In this document: piece by piece, positions 17,188 to 26,487 of the stretch | Position numbering within the stretch: position 1 is the stretch's first letter | How the letters are laid out: the number at the start of each line of letters is the position of its first letter | Assembly: GCF_938002845.1 (NCBI RefSeq) | Contig: NZ_CALKZP010000022.1 | Location: forward strand, 1 to 61,126 | Direction: 5' to 3' | Length of the DNA stretch: 61,126 nt | Source: an uncultured Campylobacter sp. | GTDB lineage: Bacteria > Campylobacterota > Campylobacteria > Campylobacterales > Campylobacteraceae | Program-made: the position numbers and the translations under genes | The notes under the pieces: model-generated | The model's database searches: none | Told to the model about the DNA's origin: nothing | Seen by the model: only the letters and a program-made list of their open reading frames with translations

Positions 17188-18460
17188 CTTTTTTAACCCA
17201 GCCGATCTTGTTGCCGCCTAGCATAATTTTGTAAAAATCCTTATTCGTACCCAAAATTTCGACCTTTTCGGGATTTTTAGTCACGTAAAACACGGTGGAG
17301 CTTTGCATAGGCAAAATTCTAACCGGGGAATTTTGCGCGATGCTGCCCGTGCCGTATGGCCTTTGCGCGTAGAAATTTACTGCCAAAATCAGCACAGCAA
17401 AGATAAGCGGCGTGATATTTTTACTAAGCAGAAACATCACCAAAAGCACGGCAGCTAGCGTGTATATCGCGATCTGCTTATAGGCTTCAAACTTGCTCTC
17501 TTTCGGATTTAGACCGATCTGCGTGCTAAGATCCTCGGCGCGCGGATTAAGCTCAAGACCGAAATTTTCAAATTTTTTAGTATTAAGATTAAAATAGCTG
17601 AAGTCTAAATTTGTGATATTTTTATCCACGACGGCGAAATAATATCCGCTCTGACTTGCATATGTGCCGCGTACGGAGTCCACACCCTGCTTGATAATGG
17701 CTGGATTATCGATGCTAAAAGCGCTGATTGCGCCGTTTCGGATACCAAGATCGAGCGTGAGTAAATTTGAAGCGTCATCGAATTTGGTAGTTTTGTAGTT
17801 TTTAAGTTTCAGCTCGTCGGCTACGATATGCGAAAAATTAGGCTTCGTGTCAAGCTTCATAAATTCCGGATTATCAGGCTTGATAGAGCTTTTTTCAAAA
17901 AATTCTCCGTTACGCTGCAAAGTCAAAACGAGCTCATTTATCTTATCGCTCTTATCGCTTGCTGCAAACCACAGCGTCGTCTCAAACATCTCGTCACCCT
18001 CAATCCACGTAAGATTATCGGCATTAAGCCACTTCATACCATTGGTGCGGCTGATCTCTAGCTTTGGCTTAACGGTGATTTTCTGCCCTAGATACACGGC
18101 AAAATCAATCTTAAAAATTTGATTGCAATACACCTTTCTAGGCATCCCGCTGGCTTTTAGCGTAAGCTCTTTAGGCTTAATGTCCTGATAGACCTTATCG
18201 TCGGATACGTCCAGATCGACTTCGTTAGTAGGCGCCAAAGCCTTAAGATCGTCGATGCTTAGATTATCCATCGACATAACCTCTTTTTTATTATACTTCA
18301 GCATCACCTTGGAATTATCGCGCGTCTGCGGCTCGTCGGGCTTATCCTCAGCTTTTTTCGGCGCGTATTTACTTAGATCATCAAGCGAATCGATCTCAAT
18401 CTCCGGCGCAGCAAACGCGAGCGTGCAGACACCTAAAATAGTAAGAATTTTTTTTAGCAA
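17168..18460 (-). CDS. Exported membrane protein with C-terminal SH3-like domain
   Basis: A 430-aa protein with a signal peptide (MLKKILTILGVCTLAFAAPE) and a large periplasmic region containing beta-rich segments (residues about 100-310). Two closely spaced membrane helices follow (about 330-370, including YTLAAVLLVMFLL). The C-terminal 60 residues resemble a bacterial SH3 fold (VRILPMQSSTVFYV, ending GNKIGWVKKDEL). Such domains often bind peptidoglycan or regulate envelope enzymes. It occupies the position of Cj0515 in C. jejuni, between purQ and plsC, overlapping both. No enzymatic motif seen. Confidence 0.75.
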   Translation of the reverse strand: MLKKILTILGVCTLAFAAPEIEIDSLDDLSKYAPKKAEDKPDEPQTRDNSKVMLKYNKKEVMSMDNLSIDDLKALAPTNEVDLDVSDDKVYQDIKPKELTLKASGMPRKVYCNQIFKIDFAVYLGQKITVKPKLEISRTNGMKWLNADNLTWIEGDEMFETTLWFAASDKSDKINELVLTLQRNGEFFEKSSIKPDNPEFMKLDTKPNFSHIVADELKLKNYKTTKFDDASNLLTLDLGIRNGAISAFSIDNPAIIKQGVDSVRGTYASQSGYYFAVVDKNITNLDFSYFNLNTKKFENFGLELNPRAEDLSTQIGLNPKESKFEAYKQIAIYTLAAVLLVMFLLSKNITPLIFAVLILAVNFYAQRPYGTGSIAQNSPVRILPMQSSTVFYVTKNPEKVEILGTNKDFYKIMLGGNKIGWVKKDELSKD

Positions 18461-19119
18461 ATTAAGCCTTTTAGCATTTTCTCTCCGTCCGTGCCGCCCA
18501 AAATAGGCTCTATAGCGCGCTCAGGATGCGGCATCAGGCCGAAAATCTTTTTGTTTTTATCGCAAATTCCTGCGATTGCGTCCACTGAGCCGTTCGGATT
18601 TAGATCCGCGCCATTTTCGTCGCAATATTTTAACAGCACGCAATCCTCGTCGTATAGCGACTTTAGCGTATCCTCAGGTGCATAATAGTTACCCTCGCCA
18701 TGTGCGATCGGAATATTTAAAATTTCGCCCTTATCGCAACAGTGCAGAAATTTATTATCGTTTGAAACGACGCGCAAATTGTGAAATTTTGAGATAAAGC
18801 TTAAATTTATATTTTTATTCATCGCGCCTGCGAGCAAGCCTAGCTCCAAAAGCATCTGAAAGCCATTACAGATGCCTAAGATATAGCCGCCGCGCGTAGC
18901 ATGAGCGAGAACCGCCTTCATCACTGGGCTAAATTTAGCAATAGCAGCCGTCCGCAGATAATCTCCGTGGCTAAAGCCGCCGGGAAGCACGATCAGATCG
19001 GCGTTTATGTAGGTTTCTTTATGCCAGATTATCTGCGTTTCGCAACCGAGCTTATCAAAGGCGTATTTGGTGTCGCGCTCGCAGTTGGTGCCGGGGAAAT
19101 TTACGATCGCTACCTTCAT
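18454..19119 (-). CDS. purQ: Phosphoribosylformylglycinamidine synthase glutaminase subunit PurQ
   Basis: Class I glutamine amidotransferase of 221 aa that supplies ammonia to PurL for step four of purine synthesis. The nucleophile elbow GICNGFQMLLELGLL carries the catalytic cysteine near residue 85, and the His-Glu pair lies in LMPHPERAIEP near 195-200. The start VAIVNFPGTNCERD is typical. It overlaps purS by 4 bp, as expected for the PurSQL complex. purL is not in the window. Confidence 0.96.
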   Translation of the reverse strand: MKVAIVNFPGTNCERDTKYAFDKLGCETQIIWHKETYINADLIVLPGGFSHGDYLRTAAIAKFSPVMKAVLAHATRGGYILGICNGFQMLLELGLLAGAMNKNINLSFISKFHNLRVVSNDNKFLHCCDKGEILNIPIAHGEGNYYAPEDTLKSLYDEDCVLLKYCDENGADLNPNGSVDAIAGICDKNKKIFGLMPHPERAIEPILGGTDGEKMLKGLIC

Positions 19120-19352
19120 ATCACGATCTCGTAGTCTTCGATGACGGTGTTTGCCAAAATTTCATCGCACATTCTAGCGACATCGGCATAAATTTTATCC
19201 CTATCCTTGCCATCTAGCTCAAGGACGATCTGTTTGGCTACGCGCACATCTCGCACACCGCTAAATCCAAGCGAAGCGAGGGCGTGCAAAACCGCCTTGC
19301 CCTGCGGATCGAGCACGCCCTGCTTAAGCCTTACGTTTACGATCACCTTCAT
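19116..19352 (-). CDS. purS: Phosphoribosylformylglycinamidine synthase subunit PurS
   Basis: A 78-aa PurS, the small structural subunit that bridges PurQ and PurL. The start MKVIVNVRLKQGVLDPQGKA is the family hallmark, followed by a two-helix ferredoxin-like fold (GVRDVRVAKQIVLEL). Length matches the family. It lies between purC (3-bp gap) and purQ (4-bp overlap). Confidence 0.95.
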   Translation of the reverse strand: MKVIVNVRLKQGVLDPQGKAVLHALASLGFSGVRDVRVAKQIVLELDGKDRDKIYADVARMCDEILANTVIEDYEIVI

Positions 19353-19355
19353 CGC

Positions 19356-20078
19356 TTATCCTAAAATTCTACGCAAGACCTCTTCGTAGGCCACTTTTAC
19401 GCTACCAAGATCCTGCCTGAATACGTCCTTATCGAGCTTTTTATCGGTCTGTTTGTCCCAAAAGCGGCAGCTATCGGGGCTGATCTCGTCTGCAAGTAGG
19501 ATATTTCCGTCCTTATCTCTGCCAAGCTCGATTTTGAAATCCACGAGCTTTAAATTTCGCTCGTCGAAAAATTTAATCAAAATTTCATTGATCTTGCGCG
19601 CGATCTTTTTGAGCTCGTCAAGCTCGCTTTGGCTCTTTACGGCGCCAAGCAGCAAGCAATGCTCGTCGTTTAGGATCGGATCGCCCAGCTCATCGTCTTT
19701 ATAGCAAAACTCCACCAGAGCAAACGGAAGCTTCGTGCCCTCTTTGATGCCCAGGCGCTTTGTAAGCGAGCCGGTGGCGATATTACGAGCAATGATCTCA
19801 AGAGGGAAAATTTTACATTTTTTCACTAGCTGCTCGGTCGGGCTGATCGTCTCAACAAGCGCGGTAGCGATACCGTGCTTTTTAAGCAGATCAAAAATCA
19901 GCGTCGAAATTTTACAATTCAGCGCGCCTTTGCCACTCTCTTCGGCCTTTTTGACGCCGTTAAACGCCGTCAGCGAATCTTTAAATTCCGAGATCAAAAG
20001 GTCGTCACTTTCGTTAACCGACCACATCTTTTTGCCCTTGCCTTCGTAGATGAGCTCTTTTTTGGTAGCTTGCATCAC
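19356..20078 (-). CDS. purC: SAICAR synthetase PurC
   Basis: A 240-aa phosphoribosylaminoimidazole-succinocarboxamide synthase that ligates aspartate to CAIR using ATP. The motifs LIYEGKGKKMWSV (residues about 8-20), ISEFKDSLTAFNG, EIIARNIATGSLTKRLGI (about 93-110) and the metal/ATP site DEISPDSCRFWD (about 196-207) are clear. It is downstream of ctpA by 7 bp in the same unit, giving a ctpA-purC-purS-purQ operon. Confidence 0.97.
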   Translation of the reverse strand: MMQATKKELIYEGKGKKMWSVNESDDLLISEFKDSLTAFNGVKKAEESGKGALNCKISTLIFDLLKKHGIATALVETISPTEQLVKKCKIFPLEIIARNIATGSLTKRLGIKEGTKLPFALVEFCYKDDELGDPILNDEHCLLLGAVKSQSELDELKKIARKINEILIKFFDERNLKLVDFKIELGRDKDGNILLADEISPDSCRFWDKQTDKKLDKDVFRQDLGSVKVAYEEVLRRILG

Positions 20079-20085
20079 ACTCTCC

Positions 20086-21402
20086 TTACTTGATGTTTAG
20101 AATTTTTATCGCGTCTATTGCGGTTTTTAACTGGATATCGTTATTAATCTGCTCTGCTGTGATGAAATTTTTCTCATCCTTTTTCTGAGCATCTTTTTTC
20201 TTGGTCTCAACCTTGGCTAGCTCGCCTTGCAGGTGCTTTTTAAGATCGGCCTCTTTTAGCGAGAATTCATCCTCGTCGCGGCTCGGCACCTTGCCCGGCG
20301 CCACTATGAGATCAGGCGTCACGCCCACCGCTTGGATGGTGCGACCGCTTGAGAGATAGTAACGCGCTATGGTTAGTCGCAGAGCTTCTTTATCCTCTAT
20401 CGGCAGGATCACCTGCACGCTTCCCTTGCCAAAAGTTTTTTCACCAACCAACACGGCGCGCTTTAGATCCTGAAGCGAGCCGCTTACGATCTCGCTCGCG
20501 CTCGCGCTGCCGCCATTAACCAAAACCACAAGCGGTAGATCGGTGATCTTCTTTTTAGGATCGGCGTTATGCGCTTCGGTTTCGTTTTTCGCGCGCCCTT
20601 TTTGAGAGACAATAAGACCTTTGCTGACGAATAAATTTACAAGCCCGATCGCTTGATCCAAAAGCCCGCCCGGGTTGTTTCGCAGATCTAAAATAATGCC
20701 CTTGGCGTCTTTGTGCTCTTTTATAAATTTGCTCGCGTCTGAAACTACGTGCTGATCGAAATTCGTAACGCGCAGATATAAAATTTTATCATCCTCGATC
20801 ATCTTGGCATAGACCGATTCTACTTTGATTATATCGCGTATGATCTCGACGTCGAAAGGCTTACTAACACCCTTGCGCACGATCGTTAGAGTGATTTTAG
20901 TTTTCGGCTTGCCGCGCATTTTTGAGACCGCATCGTCGATCGTGATGCCGAAAGTCGCGTTGCCGTCGATACGCAAGATCACGTCGTTAGCCTGAATGCC
21001 TTTCTTATCGGCAGGAGTCCCCTCGATAGGCGAGATGACGGTCAGAGCGCCGTCTTTCATACCCACCTGAATTCCAAGCCCGCCGAACTCGCCCTCGGTC
21101 TGGACTTTCGTGTCGTTAAACGCCTTTTCGTCCATATAGCTTGAGTGCGCGTCGAGGTTATTCATGAGCCCCGAGATCGTCTTATCCACGAGCTCCGAGA
21201 AGGTCATCTCATCGACATAATTGTTTTCGACGATCGCAAGCGTTTTGGTAAGCTTAGCTAGTGCCTCCAGACGCGTTTTTTCGCTGTCTGGTTTTTTAGT
21301 CGCATTGACCTCTCTGGCTTGTAAATTTCCGGTAAAAAAACTAACGCCTAAAAATAGAGAAAATATGAATCCCAAGCCGAAGAAGAGGTGTTTTTGTCGC
21401 AA
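20086..21402 (-). CDS. ctpA: Carboxyl-terminal processing protease CtpA (S41 family)
   Basis: A 438-aa periplasmic serine protease with an N-terminal signal anchor (LFFGLGFIFSLFLGVSFFTG). A PDZ domain lies at about residues 100-185 (GGLGIQVGMKDGALTVISPI, PADKKGIQANDVIL). In the catalytic domain the nucleophile serine lies in GGSASASEIVSG (near 300) and the general-base lysine in GEKTFGKGSVQ (near 325). The tail is lysine-rich, with an extension typical of epsilonproteobacterial homologues. It starts about 190 bp from clpB, which is divergent, so both promoters share that gap. Confidence 0.95.
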   Translation of the reverse strand: MRQKHLFFGLGFIFSLFLGVSFFTGNLQAREVNATKKPDSEKTRLEALAKLTKTLAIVENNYVDEMTFSELVDKTISGLMNNLDAHSSYMDEKAFNDTKVQTEGEFGGLGIQVGMKDGALTVISPIEGTPADKKGIQANDVILRIDGNATFGITIDDAVSKMRGKPKTKITLTIVRKGVSKPFDVEIIRDIIKVESVYAKMIEDDKILYLRVTNFDQHVVSDASKFIKEHKDAKGIILDLRNNPGGLLDQAIGLVNLFVSKGLIVSQKGRAKNETEAHNADPKKKITDLPLVVLVNGGSASASEIVSGSLQDLKRAVLVGEKTFGKGSVQVILPIEDKEALRLTIARYYLSSGRTIQAVGVTPDLIVAPGKVPSRDEDEFSLKEADLKKHLQGELAKVETKKKDAQKKDEKNFITAEQINNDIQLKTAIDAIKILNIK

Positions 21403-21531
21403 AGTTTATCCTTGAAAGTAAAATGGAGTGAATTTTATAGAAAATTGGCTAAAAATAAGGTAAATTTCATACGAAATTTGCGCGTTTACAGATAAATTTA
21501 AGGCGAAAATTTTAAAATCTCACTAAAAAAC

Positions 21532-21552
21532 CTTGACATAAAGACACTAAAG
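21532..21552 (+). promoter_or_regulatory. HspR-like operator (HAIR) overlapping the clpB -35
   Basis: The sequence reads CTTGACA, seven bases, then ACTAAAG. The HAIR consensus bound by HspR repressors is CTTGAGT-N7-ACTCAAG, so 11 of 14 specified positions agree and the spacer length is exact. It covers the -35 box of the clpB promoter, as expected for repression. Campylobacter HspR is known to control clpB and dnaK operons. No hspR gene lies in this window. Assignment is by motif match only. Confidence 0.6.
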
Positions 21553-21561
21553 TTATATAAT
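21533..21561 (+). promoter_or_regulatory. clpB promoter with consensus -35 and -10
   Basis: TTGACA at 21533-21538 and TATAAT at 21556-21561 are separated by exactly 17 bp, a perfect sigma-70 arrangement that is uncommon in Campylobacter. Transcription would start near 21568, leaving a leader of about 24 bases with AGGAG ahead of the clpB ATG. An inverted repeat CTAAAGTT (21547-21554) / AACTTTAG (21574-21581) brackets the -10. Confidence 0.8.
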
Positions 21562-21591
21562 GCAATCAACTTCAACTTTAGGAGAAAATTT

Positions 21592-24201
21592 ATGAACGAA
21601 ACTATTGAAATTTTAACCGATAAAATGCGCTCTCTGCTCGAAAGCAGCGTTTCTTTGGCGATCCATTCCAAAAATAGCGAAGTGGGCGTATTGCACATGC
21701 TCTGGGCTTTGGTAGCCGACAGCGGCTCGGTGTTAAATCAAATTTTTAATAAATTTAGTATCGAAAAGACCGCAGTCGAGCTTGAGATCAAAAGTGAAAT
21801 TTCAAATTTGTCGACCAGCTCAAACGTCACGAAGGAAAACGTTCGAATCTCGCGCGAGCTGATGAACTCGCTAGAGCTCGCAAAAGGGCTGATGACGAGC
21901 TCGGGCGATAAATTTATCGCCGTAGATACCTGGCTGATCGCAAATTTAAACGCCGATCCGCTAAAGAAAATTCTATCTAAATTTGCAGATCTTAGCGAGA
22001 TCAAAAAGGAGCTGGAGGCGCTTCGCGGCGGCAAAAGTATCGATTCGCAAACCGCCGACGAGACGCTTGAGGCGCTTAGTAAATTCGGCGTCGATCTCAC
22101 CGCCAAGGCAATCGCGGGCGAGCTCGATCCGGTCATCGGCCGCGACGAGGTGATCTCGCGAATGATGCAAATTTTAATCCGCAAGACGAAAAATAACCCT
22201 ATCCTGCTCGGCGAGCCGGGCGTGGGAAAAACCGCAGTCGTCGAGGGTCTTGCGCAGCTAATCGCCAAAAAAGAGGTTCCGCTTAGCCTGCAAAACAAAC
22301 GTGTCATCGCGCTTGATATGAGTGCGCTGATCGCGGGCGCGAAGTATCGCGGCGAATTTGAAGATAGGCTCAAAGCCGTCATAAACGAGGTCGTAAAAGC
22401 CGCGAACGTCGTGCTTTTCATCGATGAAATTCACACCATCGTAGGCGCAGGCGCAAGCGAAGGCTCGATGGATGCCGCAAACATCCTAAAGCCCGCCCTT
22501 GCGCGCGGCGAGCTGCACGCTATCGGCGCTACGACGCTGAAAGAGTACCGAAAGTATTTTGAAAAAGACGCCGCGCTTCAGCGCCGTTTCCAGCCCGTAA
22601 CGGTCGCGGAGCCTAGCGTGAGCGAGGCTACGGCGATCCTGCGCGGCATAAAGGAGCGGCTAGAGGTGCATCACAACGTCACCATCACCGATAGCGCGCT
22701 TGTAGCGGCTGCAAGGCTAAGCGACCGCTACATCAGCGATAGGTTCTTGCCCGATAAGGCGATCGATCTCATTGACGAAGCGGCGGCGGAGCTTAAAATG
22801 CAGATCGAAAGCGAGCCAAACGAGCTTGCCAAGGCTAAGCGTGACATCCTCACGCTTCAGGTCGAAAAGGAAGCCCTTAAGATGGAGGATGACGGCAAAA
22901 ACGACGAGAGGCTCGCGCAGATCGATAAAGAGATCGAAAATTTAACCGAGCAGAAAAATGCGCTTCAGGCTAAATTCGAAAATGAAAAGTCCGTATTCGG
23001 CGGCATCAGTGAGGCTAAAAAAGCAATCGACAGCCTCAAAAACGAAGCGAGCTTAGCAAGACGCAACGGTGATCTTAGCAAGGCTGCCGAGATCGAATAC
23101 GGCAAGATCCCCGCCGCGCAGGCGAAGGTTAAGGAGCTTGAGGCGAAGTGGGACGCGATGAAAGAAAACGGCGTGCTTTTGCGAAACCGCGTGGACGAGG
23201 AAAGCGTGGCTGAAATTTTAAGCAAGTGGACGGGCATCTCGGTAAGCAAAATGCTCTCCTCCGAAAAGGAAAAATTCCTCCACATCGAGGAGCACTTAAA
23301 AGAAAGCGTCGTGGGGCAGGATGAGGCGCTGCACTCTATCGCTCGCGCCGTCAAGCGCAATAAAGCGGGGCTCGTAAACGAAAACCGCCCGATCGGAAGC
23401 TTTTTGTTTTTAGGCCCTACCGGCGTCGGCAAGACCGAGAGCGCGAAGAGTTTAGCTAGGTTTTTATTCGACGATGAGCGGGCGATGATCCGCTTTGATA
23501 TGAGCGAGTATATGGAAAAACACAGCGTCTCGCGCTTGCTTGGCGCGCCTCCGGGATATGTGGGCTATGATGAGGGCGGGCAGCTTACCGAAGCGGTGCG
23601 CAGAAAGCCCTACTCCGTGCTGCTTTTTGACGAGATCGAAAAGGCGCACAAGGACGTTTTTAACATCCTGCTTGGAATTTTAGACGACGGGCGCGCGACC
23701 GATAACAAGGGCGTTACGGTCGATTTCAAAAATACGATCATCATCCTAACGAGCAATATCGGCTCAGCTAAGATTATGGAGCTTGACGCCAAAAATGCGG
23801 ACAAGCCGCGCGAGATCGCGCTTGCCGAGCGAGAGGAGGCGGTAAAGAGCGAGCTGAAGAATTATTTCAAGCCCGAATTTATCAACCGCCTGGACGATAT
23901 CGTGATCTTCAACGCCCTAAGCGAGGACGATCTTATAAAAATCGTGGGCATTATGTTTAAAAGCCTGCAAAAAACGCTAGCAAATCGCGGCATTAACGCA
24001 AGCCTAAGCGAAAATGCCAAAAAGCTCATCGCCTCGGCGGGCTTTGATATCGAATACGGCGCAAGACCGCTACGAAGGGCGCTCTACGATCTGGTGGAGG
24101 ATAAGATCGCCGATATGATCCTAAGCGACGAGATCAAAACGGGCGATCGGATCGAAATCGGCGCGCGTGACGGCGAGATCGAGATAAAGAGAGTGAAGTA
24201 A
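21592..24201 (+). CDS. clpB: ATP-dependent disaggregase ClpB
   Basis: An 869-aa Hsp100 hexameric unfoldase that works with DnaK to rescue aggregated proteins. It has an N-terminal Clp repeat domain (residues about 1-150) and NBD1 with Walker A GEPGVGKTAVVEG (near 206) and Walker B VLFIDEIHT. The coiled-coil middle domain spans about 410-530, confirming ClpB rather than ClpA. NBD2 carries GPTGVGKTESAKSLA (near 607) and LLFDEIEKAH. The ATG has AGGAG seven bases upstream. It is divergent from ctpA and probably heat-inducible through the HspR-like operator. Confidence 0.98.
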   Translation: MNETIEILTDKMRSLLESSVSLAIHSKNSEVGVLHMLWALVADSGSVLNQIFNKFSIEKTAVELEIKSEISNLSTSSNVTKENVRISRELMNSLELAKGLMTSSGDKFIAVDTWLIANLNADPLKKILSKFADLSEIKKELEALRGGKSIDSQTADETLEALSKFGVDLTAKAIAGELDPVIGRDEVISRMMQILIRKTKNNPILLGEPGVGKTAVVEGLAQLIAKKEVPLSLQNKRVIALDMSALIAGAKYRGEFEDRLKAVINEVVKAANVVLFIDEIHTIVGAGASEGSMDAANILKPALARGELHAIGATTLKEYRKYFEKDAALQRRFQPVTVAEPSVSEATAILRGIKERLEVHHNVTITDSALVAAARLSDRYISDRFLPDKAIDLIDEAAAELKMQIESEPNELAKAKRDILTLQVEKEALKMEDDGKNDERLAQIDKEIENLTEQKNALQAKFENEKSVFGGISEAKKAIDSLKNEASLARRNGDLSKAAEIEYGKIPAAQAKVKELEAKWDAMKENGVLLRNRVDEESVAEILSKWTGISVSKMLSSEKEKFLHIEEHLKESVVGQDEALHSIARAVKRNKAGLVNENRPIGSFLFLGPTGVGKTESAKSLARFLFDDERAMIRFDMSEYMEKHSVSRLLGAPPGYVGYDEGGQLTEAVRRKPYSVLLFDEIEKAHKDVFNILLGILDDGRATDNKGVTVDFKNTIIILTSNIGSAKIMELDAKNADKPREIALAEREEAVKSELKNYFKPEFINRLDDIVIFNALSEDDLIKIVGIMFKSLQKTLANRGINASLSENAKKLIASAGFDIEYGARPLRRALYDLVEDKIADMILSDEIKTGDRIEIGARDGEIEIKRVK

Positions 24202-24207
24202 AATCGG

Positions 24208-24237
24208 GCGGAATTTATCCTGTAGGGTAAATTCCGC
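24208..24237 (+). terminator. Hairpin after clpB
   Basis: GCGGAATTTA (24208-24217) and TAAATTCCGC (24228-24237) form a perfect 10-bp stem around a 10-base loop, starting 7 bp beyond the clpB stop. There is only a short T run afterwards, so it is a plausible but not canonical intrinsic terminator. Confidence 0.6.
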
Positions 24238-24301
24238 GCTTTGGTGGAGTAAATTTGGCGAGGTAAATCTAATACTTTATTAATTAATATAAATTGAGCG
24301 G

Positions 24302-24459
24302 GTAATCTATCCCCTTGGGAATTGAAACCGATGCAAAGGAAAGGGAGAGGGCTAGACAAAGCGCGTAGAATTCCATCCCGTTGGGAATTGAAACAGCTCA
24401 ACTATCGCGTCAAGTCTATTGAAGATCGGGTAGAATTCCATCCCGTTGGGAATTGAAAT
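24302..24459 (+). CRISPR. Detached three-repeat CRISPR fragment, same repeat family as the cas-linked array
   Basis: Three copies of the repeat that begins GTAGAATTCCATCCC and ends GGGAATTGAAAC on the plus strand, the reverse complement of the main array. Copy 1 (24302-24328) is shortened to 27 bases with several changes. Copy 2 (24365-24394) is perfect. Copy 3 (24430-24459) differs only in its last base. Spacers are 36 and 35 bp. The expected leader side is the left (by the ATTGAAAC handle), but neither flank carries the leader motifs seen at the other two arrays, and no cas gene is within 13 kb. Confidence 0.9.
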
Positions 24460-24905
24460 GCTGTATTTGAGATTTCATATTTTTCTCTCCTGTAGGAGCA
24501 TTTAATAGAATTTATCGAGCCGAATCCTGCTCGATAAAATTTTTACCAAATAAAATTCTGGACTTGAAATTTTAAAATTTTATCGAGCAAGGCTCCGCAT
24601 CTCAGAGCTTAGAATTTCAAATTTAAGAAACAGTGACTTTGAGCTGCAGGATTCAAAAGCGCAAGGATTTTAGATCATAAAATTTTGAAAGGTCGATAGG
24701 ATTAGAATTTTAAAATTCGAAGTCAATGATCGAAATTTCGGACTTCGAAACTTAAAATTTTAAATCTGAGGCGGGAGCGAATTTAAGATCGTTTCAAAAT
24801 TTGCCCCTTTTAAATTTCCATTTCTCAAGCTCTATTCATAAAATTTTACGTATTAATTTACGCAAAATTTATCCAAACAAAAACGATCTCATAAGCTTAT
24901 CCGCA
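24460..24905. other. Spacer without a gene
   Basis: No ORF with a ribosome site. AAAATTTTA/GAATTTTAAAATT words recur about every 25-40 bp, with GAAATTTCGGACTTCGAAAC-type fragments near 24730. Nothing else recognised. Confidence 0.5.
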
Positions 24906-25448
24906 TTAAATTTTATCACCTCTTTTTAGAATAAAAACCGCCACGGACGCAATTATTAGTGATGATAAAGCGCTTATCATCATTATATTAAAATTAAAAT
25001 TTGAGCGATCAAACAGATGTCCCAACCAAGTCAAATCGGCTTTTGCTAGGATTATCACAGCTAGCGAATAAGTATAAAATAGACTTATAAAAAATGCAGA
25101 TGCGCCGGATATTTTATCCAGTAGAATAAAAGCCTTTATTTTAGAAAATACGAAGCAGCAGATGATTAGAGGCAAAATTACCGTCGCGCAAAATAGATAC
25201 AATACCATAGCGCCGAAAATATCGCTTTCACTATCGCTCGCCTCTTCGTGCCACGTTAGTTCAAAAGCTTTCATAACGATAGAAAACGGATTCGCGATAT
25301 CGTAACCGCTATACTCCGCCAAAAAAACCGCGTCTATGCTGGCAAATATAACGCCCAAACAATCTATTGTAAAAAAGAGTAAGGCGATCCAGAATAAAAT
25401 TCTCACCCCTTTTAGCTCAAAACATTTTTTAATGAACTCTTTTATCAC
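24906..25448 (-). CDS. Integral membrane protein of unknown function
   Basis: A 180-aa protein with about four hydrophobic helices: residues about 13-37 (ILFWIALLFFTIDCLGVIF), 74-100, 112-135 and 152-175. The termini are basic, the end being LKRGDKI. No family motif recognised. Lower G+C than the surrounding housekeeping genes and no operon partner, since the next gene on the strand ends 200 bp upstream. Possibly strain-variable. Confidence 0.6.
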   Translation of the reverse strand: MIKEFIKKCFELKGVRILFWIALLFFTIDCLGVIFASIDAVFLAEYSGYDIANPFSIVMKAFELTWHEEASDSESDIFGAMVLYLFCATVILPLIICCFVFSKIKAFILLDKISGASAFFISLFYTYSLAVIILAKADLTWLGHLFDRSNFNFNIMMISALSSLIIASVAVFILKRGDKI

Positions 25449-25646
25449 CCTAGCCCCTAATTTATAGCTTTTAAGATCAATTTGACTTTTATATCGCGTT
25501 TCATTTCGGTACTTTTAAAAACACTTTGTCGTAATTTATCATCAAAATTTAAGCTTTGGCTGCTGTCGTCTATCTTGCCCGTTGCGATCGTAAGCTAAAA
25601 TTTTAATTCTACTTATTCACCTAATTTGATACCGTTAAAATTAGAA

Positions 25647-26300
25647 TTATTTTTTATCCTTATCAAAAAATTTTGAATTGTAGTTAGTTAAAGATATCAT
25701 CAAGGTTCGCTTATTGAAAGGAACTTTACCGAATCTATCAACAAGTGATTTATTCTGTTTTACTGATATCATAGTACCGTTATCATCAAAAATATAGTAT
25801 TTTTTTATCCCTAAGAAATTTAAGCATTGAAAGATAATTATAAATATAAAGTTTATGATGATAGCCATTGCAAGATTTGTTATATACGTAAATTTATCCA
25901 TCAAAGTTTTACTATCAAGTTTTGCAGTTTCTCCAAAACATGGAAAGTATGAATACGTTATCTTTGTATGCTCCGTAAGCTGGATTTTTAGAACCTTAAA
26001 ATTCCCCGCGAAATCCACATAATCGCATTCTATTATTTTTTCAAAAATTCTAATTTGTAAGTCATTTACCAGCATACCTTTTAGCATTGCAAAATCTCCA
26101 AAAATCGTTTTGAAAAATATAAATATGCAAAGCGCTAGCTCTCCTTTTCTCAAAATACTGCTAAAGAAACTTTCAATAGGAAAAATAGATCTAATGGCGA
26201 ACACTAATGCGAATATCAGGAAAAAAATTGCTACTGTTAATCTACTTTTTAGCAAATAGTCGTTCTTTATCACTATCGGCTCTTTGTCGTAATCTCGCAT
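25647..26300 (-). CDS. Membrane protein of unknown function
   Basis: A 217-aa protein with two N-terminal helices (residues about 22-42 and 54-68). A soluble segment that looks beta-rich follows (about 78-125). A third helix pair lies near 140-160 (NLAMAIIINFIFIIIFQCL), followed by a charged C-terminal domain. It resembles the neighbouring 24906-25448 gene only in low G+C and membrane nature. No family recognised. Confidence 0.6.
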   Translation of the reverse strand: MRDYDKEPIVIKNDYLLKSRLTVAIFFLIFALVFAIRSIFPIESFFSSILRKGELALCIFIFFKTIFGDFAMLKGMLVNDLQIRIFEKIIECDYVDFAGNFKVLKIQLTEHTKITYSYFPCFGETAKLDSKTLMDKFTYITNLAMAIIINFIFIIIFQCLNFLGIKKYYIFDDNGTMISVKQNKSLVDRFGKVPFNKRTLMISLTNYNSKFFDKDKK

Positions 26301-26487
26301 AGAATTTCCCCATTTTTATAAAAAGATATTTTGGCGTATTCTACCGCCTTATTCTTATGGTGCATTTAAAATTTAAAATCGCTTTGCCCTACCCAATTTT
26401 ATGGTATTTTGCCGCTCTAAATTTTAAAATTTCAAGTCCGCGAAGGACGAGTAGAATTCTAAAATTTTATAATTTTAAAATTCCATC
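26301..26487. other. Short AT-rich spacer before mrdA end
   Basis: Contains several AATTTTAAAATTT palindromic words that could fold as weak terminators for the mrdA unit. No gene seen. Confidence 0.4.
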
